A stretch of DNA of 64,000 nt from NCBI RefSeq assembly GCF_014697075.1, contig NZ_JACJRE010000026.1, forward strand, positions 43,414 to 107,413. Direction: 5' to 3'. The position numbers and the translations under genes were made by a program. Every line of letters begins with the position of its first letter. Positions within the stretch are counted from its first letter, which is position 1. The notes under the pieces were generated by a model, which was not told the DNA's origin, ran no database searches, and saw only the letters and a list, made by a program, of their open reading frames with translations. Shown here in pieces: positions 54,908 to 64,000 of this stretch. The DNA comes from Tolypothrix sp. FACHB-123 (GTDB taxonomy: Bacteria > Cyanobacteriota > Cyanobacteriia > Cyanobacteriales > Nostocaceae).

Positions 54908-57637
54908 ATGACATCTGCTGCTGAACTGCCAGCTAGTTCTGGCTCTAAATTCACGTCACAATACGATTCCAAACATACCCCGCAAAGCGATCCCCTGAGA
55001 ACAGCAACGGGTGTATATGTCACGGTGCATGGTCATTTTTATCAGCCACCACGAGAAAACCCTTATCTAGACGCCATTGAACGCCAACCTAGCGCGTCGC
55101 CTTTTCACGATTGGAATGAGCGCATTCACTGGGAATGCTATCGTCCGAATGCCTTTGCTAGGGTGTTAAATGACCGGGGCGAAGTCATAGATATCGTCAA
55201 TAATTACGAGTATTTGAGCTTTAATATCGGCCCCACGTTGATGTCGTGGCTAGAACGCCACGATGTGGAGGTTTATCAGCGAATTTTGGAGGCTGATGCT
55301 AAGAGTTGCCAACGCTTGAACGGTCATGGTAATGCGATCGCGCAAGTATACAATCACATCATCATGCCTTTGGCTAACGAACGGGATAAATGTACCCAAA
55401 TTCGCTGGGGTAAAGAAGACTTCCGCTCCCGATTTGGACGCGATCCCGAAGGTATGTGGTTGGCGGAAGCGGCTGTAGATTACGCCACTCTCGCAGCTTT
55501 GGTAGACGAAGGAATTCGCTTTATTGTCCTCGCACCATCGCAAGCACAACGCTGTCGTCCTCTACCCACAAAAGATGATCCCCAGCCACAATGGCACGAA
55601 GTTGGCGGTAGTCAGATTGATCCCACCCGTCCCTATCGTTGTTATTTAAAGCCCACACTCAGCATTGCATCCTCACCTCTCGATGCAGTCTCTGACAAGG
55701 GAACATTAGATGATGCAGAATCTTTAGCTGGATTACCTTATATTGATATTTTCTTCTACGATGGCCCCATATCACGGGATATGGGTTTTAGTGATGTTGT
55801 CTATAGTTCTAGTCACTTTGCTGGACGCATCGGTTCTGCTGTCCGTGGGGATCATCGTCCAGCACAATTAATTTCTGTCGCCACCGATGGGGAAACCTTT
55901 GGACACCATAAAAAAGGAACTGAGAAAACTTTAGCCTACGCCTTTATCGGTGAGTTTCCCAATCACGGTTGGACAGTAACTAACTATGCACATTACTTGA
56001 GTTTAAACACTCCCACCTGGGAAGTAGAATTAAAACCCATCACAGCTTGGAGTTGTGCCCACGGTGTCGATAGATGGCAAGATGACTGTGGTTGCGGTGG
56101 AGAAGGCGGTGTTTGGCATCAAAAATGGCGTCGTCCGCTGCGTAATGCCTTAAATTGGCTGCGGGATCGGTTAATTGAGGTGTATGCAGAGTATGGGAAG
56201 CAACTTTTCTCTGATCCCTGGCTAGCAAGAGATGAATATATTGAAGTAATTCGCGATCGCTCTGCTGCTAATGTTACTCGTTTTCTCAGTCGCCATCAAA
56301 CCCACAAACTCACCGCCGTCGAACAGATAGATGCTTTGCGTTTATTAGAAATGCAGCGTCACGCTTTGTTCATGTTTACCAGTTGTGGGTGGTTTTTTGA
56401 AGAACTTTCCCGCCCTGAAGGGACACAGATTCTGCGTTATGCTTCCCGTGCCTTAGAATTAGCGGGAGATGTGGCGGGCGTGCAGTTGGAAAAAGGTTTC
56501 CTCAAGCGCCTAGGTTTAGCCCCTAGTAATGTTGAGGAGTTTAAACATGGTTCTGAAGTTTATCGCCAACTAGTATTAACTGCCCAGATTAGTTTAAAAC
56601 AAGTAGCCGCCCATTATGCGATTACTTCTTTGTTTGCCAATCATAAACCTACAGAGAGTTACAATTTTTTATCTGCACAAGATACTAATGGCAAACATCC
56701 TCATGTTTCCCAAAAACGGGTTTACTGTTATACGGCAAATGAATTAGATTACCAGTTGCAACGTATGGGATCGCTGACTTTGGCTGTCGGTCATTTGCGA
56801 TTGGTGTCAGATATTACTTGGGAAAGCGAAGATTTAGTATTTGCAGTTCTTCATTTAGGCGGCTGGGATTTTCACTGCTGCATTCAGCCATTTGCCGGCA
56901 GACGAGACTACAGTCAAATCAAAGAAAAGCTGTTTGCTGCCTTACAACAAGCTAGTGCTGCCCAAACCATCTTGACGATGACTCAGGTATTTAGTGACGA
57001 AACCTTTAGCTTAGAAAATCTCTTTGCCGAGGAACGCCACCGAATTATGCGTTTGTTGAGTCAAGAAACACTGACAAGGTTAGACCAGCTATATACTCAA
57101 ACATATCGAGATAATTACGGGATTATTGCGGCGTTTCACCGGGATGAATTAGCTGTACCGCGAGAATTGCAAGTAGCAGCGGAGATTGCTTTAGGTTATC
57201 GATGCATGACAACATTGCGATCGCTTGAGCAAGATATGGCTGAAGTGAAATTAACTCTAAATCACATCCTAGAATTAGAAGCGATCGCCAACGAAGCCAA
57301 GCATCTACGCTGTCACCTGGATATTCCCGAAGGCAAACAGATATTAGAACAGTTGATTACGCGCTTGCTTTGGCAATTATTGCACGATCCCAACGGTAAT
57401 TGGGATGCAGATATCCAAGTTTTAGAACGGTTAATTGATACAGGATCTCAGCTAAATGTGGGTATCTCTCTGCATCGATCCCAAGAACTTTACTTCAGCT
57501 GCTTGCAAACTCAAATATTACCCCTGTGTATCTCAAATATTAATCATGGGCGAGGTAATTCGCAATGCAATCACTTGCTGAAACTAGGACAAAAATTAGG
57601 CGTCGACATGAATGGCATAATCAATCAATTACGCTAG
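54908..57637 (+). CDS. Glycoside hydrolase family 57/DUF3536 protein
   Basis: 909 residues. After a 35-residue low-complexity start comes the GH57 fold: VHGHFYQPPRENPYLDAIE, NEYLSF-like NNYEYLSFNIGPTLMSWL, GMWLAEAAVDYATLAALV (catalytic-type Glu), and FVATDGE-type SVATDGETFGHHKKG. The C-terminal half is DUF3536, with KQVAAHYAITSLF. GH57 enzymes include alpha-amylases and branching enzymes; the substrate of DUF3536 members is not settled, glucan being likely. Length is normal. Located between cax and psb34. Confidence 0.9.
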   Translation: MTSAAELPASSGSKFTSQYDSKHTPQSDPLRTATGVYVTVHGHFYQPPRENPYLDAIERQPSASPFHDWNERIHWECYRPNAFARVLNDRGEVIDIVNNYEYLSFNIGPTLMSWLERHDVEVYQRILEADAKSCQRLNGHGNAIAQVYNHIIMPLANERDKCTQIRWGKEDFRSRFGRDPEGMWLAEAAVDYATLAALVDEGIRFIVLAPSQAQRCRPLPTKDDPQPQWHEVGGSQIDPTRPYRCYLKPTLSIASSPLDAVSDKGTLDDAESLAGLPYIDIFFYDGPISRDMGFSDVVYSSSHFAGRIGSAVRGDHRPAQLISVATDGETFGHHKKGTEKTLAYAFIGEFPNHGWTVTNYAHYLSLNTPTWEVELKPITAWSCAHGVDRWQDDCGCGGEGGVWHQKWRRPLRNALNWLRDRLIEVYAEYGKQLFSDPWLARDEYIEVIRDRSAANVTRFLSRHQTHKLTAVEQIDALRLLEMQRHALFMFTSCGWFFEELSRPEGTQILRYASRALELAGDVAGVQLEKGFLKRLGLAPSNVEEFKHGSEVYRQLVLTAQISLKQVAAHYAITSLFANHKPTESYNFLSAQDTNGKHPHVSQKRVYCYTANELDYQLQRMGSLTLAVGHLRLVSDITWESEDLVFAVLHLGGWDFHCCIQPFAGRRDYSQIKEKLFAALQQASAAQTILTMTQVFSDETFSLENLFAEERHRIMRLLSQETLTRLDQLYTQTYRDNYGIIAAFHRDELAVPRELQVAAEIALGYRCMTTLRSLEQDMAEVKLTLNHILELEAIANEAKHLRCHLDIPEGKQILEQLITRLLWQLLHDPNGNWDADIQVLERLIDTGSQLNVGISLHRSQELYFSCLQTQILPLCISNINHGRGNSQCNHLLKLGQKLGVDMNGIINQLR

Positions 57638-57677
57638 TGGTTCGAGGTAAAAACCTTTCACTTATCCCATGACAACT

Positions 57678-57740
57678 GTACGGGCGGGTTTACAGATATC
57701 CTCAAATATCTATAAAAATCTCTCATAAACCCGCCCCTAC
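57678..57740. repeat. GTACGGGCGGGTT inverted-repeat element, copy 3
   Basis: GTACGGGCGGGTT to AACCCGCCCCTAC, 63 bp, 40 bases after the GH57 stop. Confidence 0.7.
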
Positions 57741-57762
57741 GGACAATTGACAACTGACAACT

Positions 57763-57824
57763 GTACGGGCGGGTTCACGGATATCTTCGCCGATCAACGA
57801 TGATCTAAATAAACCCGCCCCTAC
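57763..57824. repeat. GTACGGGCGGGTT inverted-repeat element, copy 4
   Basis: Same ends as copy 3, in tandem with it; 62 bp, with a different interior (TTCGCCGATCAACGATG). Separated from copy 3 by ACAACTGACAACT repeats. Confidence 0.7.
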
Positions 57825-57930
57825 TGACAACTGACACGCAAAGTGCAATAAATAAAACCCCGGTGACTAGCCGAGGCTGATGGGAGAAGTTTTAATGACG
57901 ATTTGATATAGCGATTAAGAAGGAAAAATT

Positions 57931-58101
57931 TTAGCTAACACCAAAAGCAAACAACAATAAAGCAGCAACTAATAAAGTTGCAACTCCAGCTTGAAAAGCG
58001 TAGCGATTTTGCTGCTCAGGTGAAGGGTACGCAGCGTAGTAAATTTCTGGTTCAGTAGAGTAGTTGTTGAGGATACCGTCTTCGTTAATTGTTGTATACA
58101 T
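57931..58101 (-). CDS. psb34: Photosystem II assembly protein Psb34 (ssl1498 family)
   Basis: 56 residues, ATG at 58101 and TAA at 57931. The sequence starts MYTTINEDGILNNY, then YPSPEQQNRYAFQAG, and ends in one membrane segment (VATLLVAALLLFAFGVS). This closely matches Psb34, a light-harvesting-like protein that binds the CP47 module during photosystem II assembly in thylakoids. CAGGAAC about 10 bases upstream is its ribosome-binding site. No photosystem gene is adjacent. Confidence 0.88.
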   Translation of the reverse strand: MYTTINEDGILNNYSTEPEIYYAAYPSPEQQNRYAFQAGVATLLVAALLLFAFGVS

Positions 58102-58298
58102 GGTTTGCTGTTCCTGGTTATTACCTTATGTAACTAAATTTAACGATTTTGTTACGAATGGTCAATAGGGGTTGACAACAAAAGCCTGATAGTATCAATA
58201 AGGGTGACTTATTAGGCAATTGCGATCGCACAGAAGCATCCAAGGTGTTGGGATTGCTTTGTTATCAGGGATTTTCAAATAAAAAACCAGGTCTGTAA

Positions 58299-58389
58299 GG
58301 GCACGGCAGTGCCGATGCCCCTACGGGCAATGATATAATTTTGTGCTGGATATTAAGTGATAAAGGCTATATCCGATAGGTGAAGGAAG
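58299..58389. repeat. 90-bp direct repeat, copy 1
   Basis: Begins GGGCACGGCAGTGCCGATGC and ends CCGATAGGTGAAGGAAG. Copy 2 starts 169 bases later. Fewer than ten differences by eye. Confidence 0.75.
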
Positions 58390-58467
58390 AAAATGCGTAG
58401 GTTGGGTTGAGGAACGAAACCCAACGTTACCGGGGTTTTATTGGGTTTCACGATCTTCAACTTAAAC

Positions 58468-58557
58468 GGGCACGGTAGTGCCGATGCCCCTACGGGCGAT
58501 GATATAATTTTGTGCTGGGTATAAGTGATAAAGGCTATACCCGATAGGTAAAAGAAG
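58468..58557. repeat. 90-bp direct repeat, copy 2
   Basis: Begins GGGCACGGTAGTGCCGATGC and ends CCGATAGGTAAAAGAAG. Same orientation as copy 1, with one single-base gap. Confidence 0.75.
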
Positions 58558-58791
58558 GGCGGAGAAAGATTTTAGGTGAGACAGATATGCGATCGCAGTC
58601 TTGCCCCTAAAATAACGGTATTTTTGGAATTTAATATCTCTAATGAAGTTTTTTTGCTCGTGAATGAGACTCTTAAGGCTCAATTAGGTGTAAATTTAAT
58701 GTAATCTTTGCAAGTAGAGCATCAAGCATAGAGTAGATAAATGCGATCGCGCTGCAAATTATTCCCTCACAAAAAAATCTCTTCCCATGCC

Positions 58792-59688
58792 CTATGCCCC
58801 ATACCCATTTTTAAACTGTTGCGTAAATTGTAAAAAATTTTCTACCAAAGGCGTTAAACAGTTTTGCTGCCAAATCAGCGCAGTTTCTATTACAGGTGCT
58901 TCTTCCAATAAAGGACGATAAGTAACACCAGGCCTTTGCAGATTTTGTAGTGAAGATGGAGTAATCGCCAAACCTATTCCCGCCGAGACTAGTCCAATAA
59001 TTGTCTGCATTTGCACTGCTTCTTGCGTAATGTGCGGTTTGATATTTCCCTGACTAAAAATATTCATAATCAAATCGTAAAGTCCTGGTGCGAGATAACG
59101 AGGAAAGACAATTAAAGGTTCATTGAGGAGATTTTGCACGGAAATATGTTCTGTTTGTGCTAATGCATGAGTTGGCGGTAAAGCCACAACTAAGGTTTGT
59201 CTGTGAATACACTGGTATGATATGGTATCATCTTCTAAAGGTGGATGAGCAAAACCTACATGAATTCCCCCATCTCTCAAGGCTTGCTCTTGTTGACTTG
59301 TGGTTAACTCCCTTAACACTAGTTCTACTGCGGGAAATTTTTCGCGAAATTGTCGCAAAATCAAGGGTAATAGGTCATAAATCACCAAACTAGTAAAGCC
59401 GATGCGCAGTTGTCCTGTTTGTCCTCTACCAATCCTTTGAGTTAAGGCGACTGCGGTATCTAATTGCATCAGTAGTTGATAAGCTTCTTGTAAAAACACC
59501 TTACCTGCTTCTGTTAGCTGTACTTGTCGCTTGGTTTGGCGATGAAAAAGTTTAACTCCGAGTTCTGCTTCTAGCTGCTGAATTTGTTGGCTGAGAGGCG
59601 GTTGTGCTATGTGCAGTCTTTCTGCGGCTTTACTGAAATGTAGTTCTTCCGCTACAGCAATAAAGTAGCGCAGGTGTCGTAGTTCCAT
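58792..59688 (-). CDS. LysR-family transcriptional regulator
   Basis: 298 residues. The N-terminal winged helix shows LRHLRYFIAVAEELHFSKAA and PPLSQQIQQLEAELGVKLF; the effector domain (about 90-295) has LRIGFTSLVIYDLLP and IGLVSAGIGLAITPSSL. It resembles BenM/CatR-type LysR regulators. It diverges from ilvD across about 108 bases, so it may control ilvD, though no site was verified. The last residues and stop (NGYGA) are encoded by ATGGGGCATAGGGC-type repeat sequence. Confidence 0.92.
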   Translation of the reverse strand: MELRHLRYFIAVAEELHFSKAAERLHIAQPPLSQQIQQLEAELGVKLFHRQTKRQVQLTEAGKVFLQEAYQLLMQLDTAVALTQRIGRGQTGQLRIGFTSLVIYDLLPLILRQFREKFPAVELVLRELTTSQQEQALRDGGIHVGFAHPPLEDDTISYQCIHRQTLVVALPPTHALAQTEHISVQNLLNEPLIVFPRYLAPGLYDLIMNIFSQGNIKPHITQEAVQMQTIIGLVSAGIGLAITPSSLQNLQRPGVTYRPLLEEAPVIETALIWQQNCLTPLVENFLQFTQQFKNGYGA

Positions 59689-59796
59689 ATTTTTAATACT
59701 TTAAAAGTCTTAATTGCTAACTAATATATATTGGACATCTCAAAACAGCCTACATATCATACTCATATCGAGATCCCAGGAGTAGTAGAAAAAGCA

Positions 59797-61485
59797 ATGT
59801 CAGAGAATTTCCGTAGTCAAGCAATTACACAGGGAGTACAGCGATCGCCTAATCGCGCTATGCTACGGGCAGTAGGTTTTGAGAATGAAGACTTTAACAA
59901 AGCAATTGTGGGTGTAGCTAATGCCTATAGCACCATCACGCCCTGTAACATGGGAATCAATAAATTAGCACAAAGAGCGGAAGCCGGAATTAAACTGGCG
60001 GGTGCAATGCCGCAAATTTTCGGCACAATTACCATTAGTGATGGGATTTCGATGGGAACTGAGGGAATGAAATATTCCTTAGTTTCCCGAGAAGTAATTG
60101 CAGACTCCATTGAAACAGTCTGTAATGGACAAAGTATGGATGGGGTGATTGCCATCGGTGGCTGTGATAAAAATATGCCAGGGGCGATGATTGCCATAGC
60201 GAGAATGAATATCCCGGCTATCTTTGTTTATGGTGGGACAATTAAACCCGGACATTATAACGGTAAAGATTTAACAGTTGTTAGTTCCTTTGAAGCTGTA
60301 GGTGAATATAGCGCTGGCAAAATTGACTCTGAAGAACTATTAGCAGTTGAACGTCAAGCTTGTCCTGGTGCTGGTTCTTGCGGTGGGATGTACACGGCTA
60401 ATACTATGTCTTCAGCTTTTGAAGCAATGGGTATGAGTTTACCCTATTCTTCCACAATGGCGGCGGAAGATGAGGAAAAAGCCGATAGTACGGAAGAATC
60501 AGCCAAGGTATTAGTAGAAGCAATTCGCCATCAACTGTTACCCCGACAAATTATCACCCGTAAATCTATCGAAAATGCCATATCTGTAATTATGGCGGTG
60601 GGTGGTTCAACTAACGCCGTGTTACATTTTCTGGCGATCGCTCGTGCAGCTGGTGTAGAACTTAATTTAGATGATTTTGAAACTATTCGCGGTCGTGTCC
60701 CGGTTTTATGCGATTTAAAGCCCAGTGGTAGATATGTCGCCACAGATTTACATCAAGCTGGCGGTATTCCCCAAGTGATGAAAATGCTATTGGTACATGG
60801 ATTACTTCACGGTGACTGTATCACCATCACAGGTAAAACCATCGCCGAAACCTTAGCACATATCCCCGACGAACCACCCGCCAATCAAGATGTAATTCGT
60901 CCTTGGAATCATCCGATGTATGCGCAAGGCCATTTAGCTATTCTCAAAGGAAATCTGGCGACAGAAGGAGCAGTAGCAAAAATTACCGGGGTGAAAAATC
61001 CCAGCATTACTGGCCCTGCAAGAGTATTTGATTCTGAGGAAGAATGTTTAGATGCCATCCTTGCAGGTAAAATTAAAGCTGGTGATGTGATTGTCATTCG
61101 CTACGAAGGCCCCAAAGGCGGCCCCGGAATGCGGGAAATGCTAGCACCTACCTCAGCAATAATTGGTGCGGGTTTGGGCGATTCTGTAGGTTTAATTACT
61201 GACGGACGCTTTTCTGGCGGGACTTACGGAATGGTAGTCGGACATGTTGCGCCTGAGGCTGCTGTTGGTGGTGCGATCGCTTTAGTCCAAGAAGGCGATA
61301 GTATTACTATTGACGCTCATGGGCGCTTGCTACAAATCAACCTTGACAATGCCGAATTAGCTAATCGTCGCGCTCAATGGCAACCCCGTCCACCCCGTTA
61401 TACCAAAGGTATCTTAGCCAAATATGCTAAGTTAGTTGCTTCTAGCAGTGTTGGGGCTGTGACAGACTTAGATTTATTTAATTAA
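59797..61485 (+). CDS. ilvD: Dihydroxy-acid dehydratase
   Basis: 562 residues from the ATG at 59797, where the conserved [20 protein letters not shown] starts; a TTG at 59731 would add 22 unconserved residues. Iron-sulphur ligands are in [10 protein letters not shown] and [33 protein letters not shown] is near the C terminus. It converts dihydroxyacids to 2-ketoacids for valine and isoleucine. Divergent from the LysR gene. Length is normal. Confidence 0.96.
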   Translation: MSENFRSQAITQGVQRSPNRAMLRAVGFENEDFNKAIVGVANAYSTITPCNMGINKLAQRAEAGIKLAGAMPQIFGTITISDGISMGTEGMKYSLVSREVIADSIETVCNGQSMDGVIAIGGCDKNMPGAMIAIARMNIPAIFVYGGTIKPGHYNGKDLTVVSSFEAVGEYSAGKIDSEELLAVERQACPGAGSCGGMYTANTMSSAFEAMGMSLPYSSTMAAEDEEKADSTEESAKVLVEAIRHQLLPRQIITRKSIENAISVIMAVGGSTNAVLHFLAIARAAGVELNLDDFETIRGRVPVLCDLKPSGRYVATDLHQAGGIPQVMKMLLVHGLLHGDCITITGKTIAETLAHIPDEPPANQDVIRPWNHPMYAQGHLAILKGNLATEGAVAKITGVKNPSITGPARVFDSEEECLDAILAGKIKAGDVIVIRYEGPKGGPGMREMLAPTSAIIGAGLGDSVGLITDGRFSGGTYGMVVGHVAPEAAVGGAIALVQEGDSITIDAHGRLLQINLDNAELANRRAQWQPRPPRYTKGILAKYAKLVASSSVGAVTDLDLFN

Positions 61486-61681
61486 GTCATTTGTTAGAGA
61501 CGCGATGAATCGCGTCTGTACAATTTCTTGTCCCTCTTCCCTGCTCAATGCCCAATGCCCAATGCCCCATGCCCATTTTAATTGAATGCGATCGCCTACT
61601 TAAACTATCCATAAAAAATGGTCACTTCCGGCTACGTCTTGTATCGTAAAAAGTAATGGCATCATCACAAATATAAAAATT

Positions 61682-61888
61682 ATGGATAGTAGACAGCTGG
61701 CTCAATACATGGAAGCCACGGATAGCATCGCTAAACCTTGGCTATTAGTACAACTGCGCCTAAAAAAACTCCAAGAACGTCAAGCTCAGATTCCTCAAGA
61801 AGTTTATGTTGAGGAATTAGAAGATATCTTCCAAGATATGATGAACTTGGGCGAATGGTGGCAAGGTATCGAAGATGAGGTATTTTGA
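61682..61888 (+). CDS. Small conserved cyanobacterial hypothetical protein
   Basis: 68 residues, acidic and helical: QLAQYMEATDSIAKPWLLVQ, then KKLQERQAQ, and a C-terminal DIFQDMMNLGEWWQG. It has the look of the small conserved cyanobacterial proteins of unknown function. The ATG is clean and the region is non-repetitive. No partner known; downstream of ilvD by about 200 bases. Confidence 0.65.
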   Translation: MDSRQLAQYMEATDSIAKPWLLVQLRLKKLQERQAQIPQEVYVEELEDIFQDMMNLGEWWQGIEDEVF

Positions 61889-62264
61889 TTAGTTAATAGT
61901 CAAAATTACCCAGAGTTAGCAGTTGTGTGTACTCTAGAGGGATGTTGTACACGCGATCGCACTTCAAGTTAACGTAATACTACAGTGCAATTAATTGAAT
62001 CATCTCTCACAGATCCTCCCTGGCTTACCTTTATCAGGCTAGCAAGGGGGGATCACTTGTTGCTAGGGGTTAGGGACTAGGGACTAGGGACTAGAGGCTA
62101 GGGACTAGAGAATAGAAGAGGAAGTAGAGATGAAAAATGCCCAATGCCCAATGCCACTCGCCCTGAGCGAAGTCGTTCGCGTAGCGTCTCGAAGAGAAGG
62201 GATGCCCAATGCCCAATGCCCCATGACCTGATATAATCTCATCAAAAGACTCGCAGAATTTTCA
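61889..62264. repeat. Repeat-dense spacer before the TPR gene
   Basis: GATCCTCCCTGG...AAGGGGGGATC inverted pair (about 62012-62052), GGGACTAGGGACTAG heptamers (62068-62115), ATGCCCAATGCCC runs (62138-62225), and a GAGCGAAGTCGTTCGCGTAG repeat. No gene. Confidence 0.65.
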
Positions 62265-63896
62265 ATGGACTGGATTACTTTACTGCGATCGCTACAGTCT
62301 GATTTTATTAAGAGGTTAACATCTGGTTGTCTGCTTCATTGTGAAACAGAAGGTCAATATAGTGAGTTAACTATAATCTCTGGAGAGAGGTTAAAAGCAC
62401 TCAGAGATTTTTGTTGGCAGATGGCTGAAAAATATAAACGTACTTCGCCAGTGCGGGATGTTTTTATTAATAATTTAAAAGGGAAACTCGGTGAGGAAGT
62501 TATTAAAGAGCGTTTAGGTGATTTTATTACAGAAGTTGATTATGAAAAACGTTTCGGTGGTGATGGTAAAATAGATTTTACTTTAACTGCTGACCCAGCA
62601 ATTGGGGTTGAGGTAAAATCTCGTCACGGTACTATTGATAAGGTAAGATGGTCGGTTAGTTCGGAAGAAGTGGAAAAAAATGCAGTTGTTGTCTGTGTTT
62701 TAATCCAAGAAGAAGTACATGAAGCGCAAAGCGAATATCATCTTTTTTTAGCTGGTTTTTTACCAACACAAATGATTAAACTCAAAAGGGGGAGAATTGC
62801 TTTTGGGATTAATCAATTACTTTATGGTGGTGGTTTATATGCTTATTTGGAACAGTTACAAGGTGATAAACCGCTTCAACAAGCATCTACCAATAATAAT
62901 TACCATCCGCCGCAAGTTACAGCAATTAATCAAAATAATCATCAGCTAACTAAGCTGTTTGCATATCCAAAAAAAGAAGAGGTTTTTTTAGAACCAGAAC
63001 CCGATTTAAATTTAATATATGTAAATCTAGGCGATAAATCGTTTGAGCAAGGCGAATCTGATAAAGCGATTATCAACTATAATCAAGCCTTGCAACTTGA
63101 CCCTGAGAATGCAGAAGTTTATTACAAACGAGGAATGGTGCGCTATCACTTGGGAGATTACGAAGGTGCGATCGCAGATTATACTCAAGTTATCCAAATT
63201 AATCTCAATCATACCAAAGCTTACCACCAACGGGGTTTAGCTCGTTATCAGCTAGGAGATTATCATTCAGCAATTGATGATTATACTCAAGCGATTAGAA
63301 TTAATCCCCATGTAGCCGTAACTTACAGAAACCGTGGTGATGCTCGTTCTCATTTAGGCGATCGTCAAGGAGCTATTGAAGATTACTCCCAAGCTATCAA
63401 AATTAATCCCCATTATGCCGTTACAGATAAAAATAGCAGTATTTCTCGTTATTTACTGATAGAACAACAAAAATTTACCCAAACAATTAAGATTAATCCA
63501 AATGATGCTCTTGCTTATTATAACCGCGCCAAAGCCCGTGCTGATTTAGGCGATTATGAGGGTACAATTGCCGATTATACCCAAGCAATCAAGATTAATC
63601 CTAATTATGTGGATGCTTATTATAGCCGTGGTAACGCTCATTTTGATTTAGGCGATTATCACAATGCGATGAAAGATTATTCTTTGGTAATTAAGCTAAA
63701 TTCTAACTATGTTGATGCTTATTATAATCGCGGTCATGCTCGTTTTGGTATTGGCGATAAGCAAGGCGCATTAGAAGATTTCCAAAAAGCAGCAGATATT
63801 TATTGGAAAGAAGGAAAGATAGCAGAACACAACGAAGCTAGAGAAAAAATTTTAGATTTAGAAATTGAAGAATCTTTGGATATTTTAAGTTTCTAA
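62265..63896 (+). CDS. PD-(D/E)XK-like domain fused to TPR repeats
   Basis: 543 residues. Residues about 70-195 show a restriction-nuclease-like pattern: helix GKLGEEVIKERLG (Glu77/78), Asp104 in GKIDFTL, and the E-x-K of GVEVKSR (Glu116, Lys118). About residues 200-245 are an Asn/Gln-rich linker. From about 250 to 520 there are seven or eight TPRs (AEVYYKRGMVRYHLGDYEGA and kin); the one near 385-400 is degraded (NSSISRYLLIEQQKF). The nuclease assignment is by motif only. Such fusions may act in defence or DNA repair; role unknown. Confidence 0.8.
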   Translation: MDWITLLRSLQSDFIKRLTSGCLLHCETEGQYSELTIISGERLKALRDFCWQMAEKYKRTSPVRDVFINNLKGKLGEEVIKERLGDFITEVDYEKRFGGDGKIDFTLTADPAIGVEVKSRHGTIDKVRWSVSSEEVEKNAVVVCVLIQEEVHEAQSEYHLFLAGFLPTQMIKLKRGRIAFGINQLLYGGGLYAYLEQLQGDKPLQQASTNNNYHPPQVTAINQNNHQLTKLFAYPKKEEVFLEPEPDLNLIYVNLGDKSFEQGESDKAIINYNQALQLDPENAEVYYKRGMVRYHLGDYEGAIADYTQVIQINLNHTKAYHQRGLARYQLGDYHSAIDDYTQAIRINPHVAVTYRNRGDARSHLGDRQGAIEDYSQAIKINPHYAVTDKNSSISRYLLIEQQKFTQTIKINPNDALAYYNRAKARADLGDYEGTIADYTQAIKINPNYVDAYYSRGNAHFDLGDYHNAMKDYSLVIKLNSNYVDAYYNRGHARFGIGDKQGALEDFQKAADIYWKEGKIAEHNEAREKILDLEIEESLDILSF

Positions 63897-64000
63897 TTTT
63901 GGTTCTTTAGTACTTGTTATGCTAAACTAACAATCAAAATGCCAGTTTAACAAGCATCTAATTCGGAAGTTTTCAAAGTTTCTAAATCCATAAGCCGAGC

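Larger units (their letters stand above)
58102..58791. other. Repeat-bearing region between psb34 and the LysR gene
   Basis: Holds the 90-bp direct repeat (two copies listed separately) and, between the copies, a GTAGGTTGGGTTGAGGAACG repeat with its inverted partner. No gene. Confidence 0.55.

Noticed and set aside
59731-59796. Longer ilvD start at TTG 59731
   Set aside because: Conserved IlvD sequence starts at 59797; the extra 22 residues have no counterpart.

Overview
The window comes from a filamentous, probably heterocyst-forming cyanobacterium (Nostocales). The HIP1 palindrome GCGATCGC is very frequent. Spacers are full of short tandem repeats typical of Nostoc/Calothrix-type genomes (ATTGGGC heptamers, AAAATCT heptamers, TTGACTG units) and small inverted-repeat elements. 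The genes include psb34, acsF, susA, a PatA-like regulator, a GUN4-kinase fusion, a caspase-like protease and GH57/DUF3536. No phage, plasmid, rRNA or CRISPR feature was seen.

Layout. 1-4 kb: a CHASE2 sensor end, a DUF928-like protein and a caspase-like protease. 4-7 kb: a P-loop kinase and a secreted protein. 7.1-17.1 kb: a co-directional block of alpha/beta hydrolase, acyl-CoA synthetase, FadN-type hydratase/dehydrogenase, thiolase and FadE, which reads as a complete fatty-acid beta-oxidation set. This is the most striking block, because cyanobacteria are usually described as lacking beta-oxidation. 17.2-22.7 kb: a 63-bp minisatellite beside a 1302-residue NB-ARC (STAND) protein with about eighteen 31-residue repeats. 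23-26.2 kb: divergent acsF and hemN, a tetrapyrrole pair that resembles a micro-oxic module. 26.3-36.6 kb: a cobalamin-binding-type protein, a sensor kinase, a very small double-glycine-leader peptide gene, an acetyltransferase, bifunctional proline catabolism (PutA), a methyltransferase, an HD phosphohydrolase and a pseudouridine synthase.

36.6-38.2 kb is a long gene-free stretch in front of a PatA-like regulator and a CheY-like protein. 39.9-44.2 kb: the coupled sirohaem/corrinoid pair sirB-cobA, a 21-bp-unit tandem array, a Ser/Thr kinase fused to GUN4, a DUF4359 protein and tRNA-His(GUG). 44.3-48.1 kb: a solute-binding lipoprotein translationally coupled to a hybrid histidine kinase, probably a two-part nutrient sensor. 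48-57.6 kb: sucrose synthase, two related peptidoglycan-binding proteins, a Ca2+/H+ antiporter and a GH57/DUF3536 enzyme. 57.9-63.9 kb: psb34, a LysR regulator divergent from ilvD, a small conserved protein and a PD-(D/E)XK-like/TPR fusion.

All calls come from reading the sequence; no database search was run. The items most worth following are the beta-oxidation block, the double-glycine-leader peptide at 29808-29963, the NB-ARC repeat protein with its neighbouring minisatellites, and the nuclease-like/TPR fusion.
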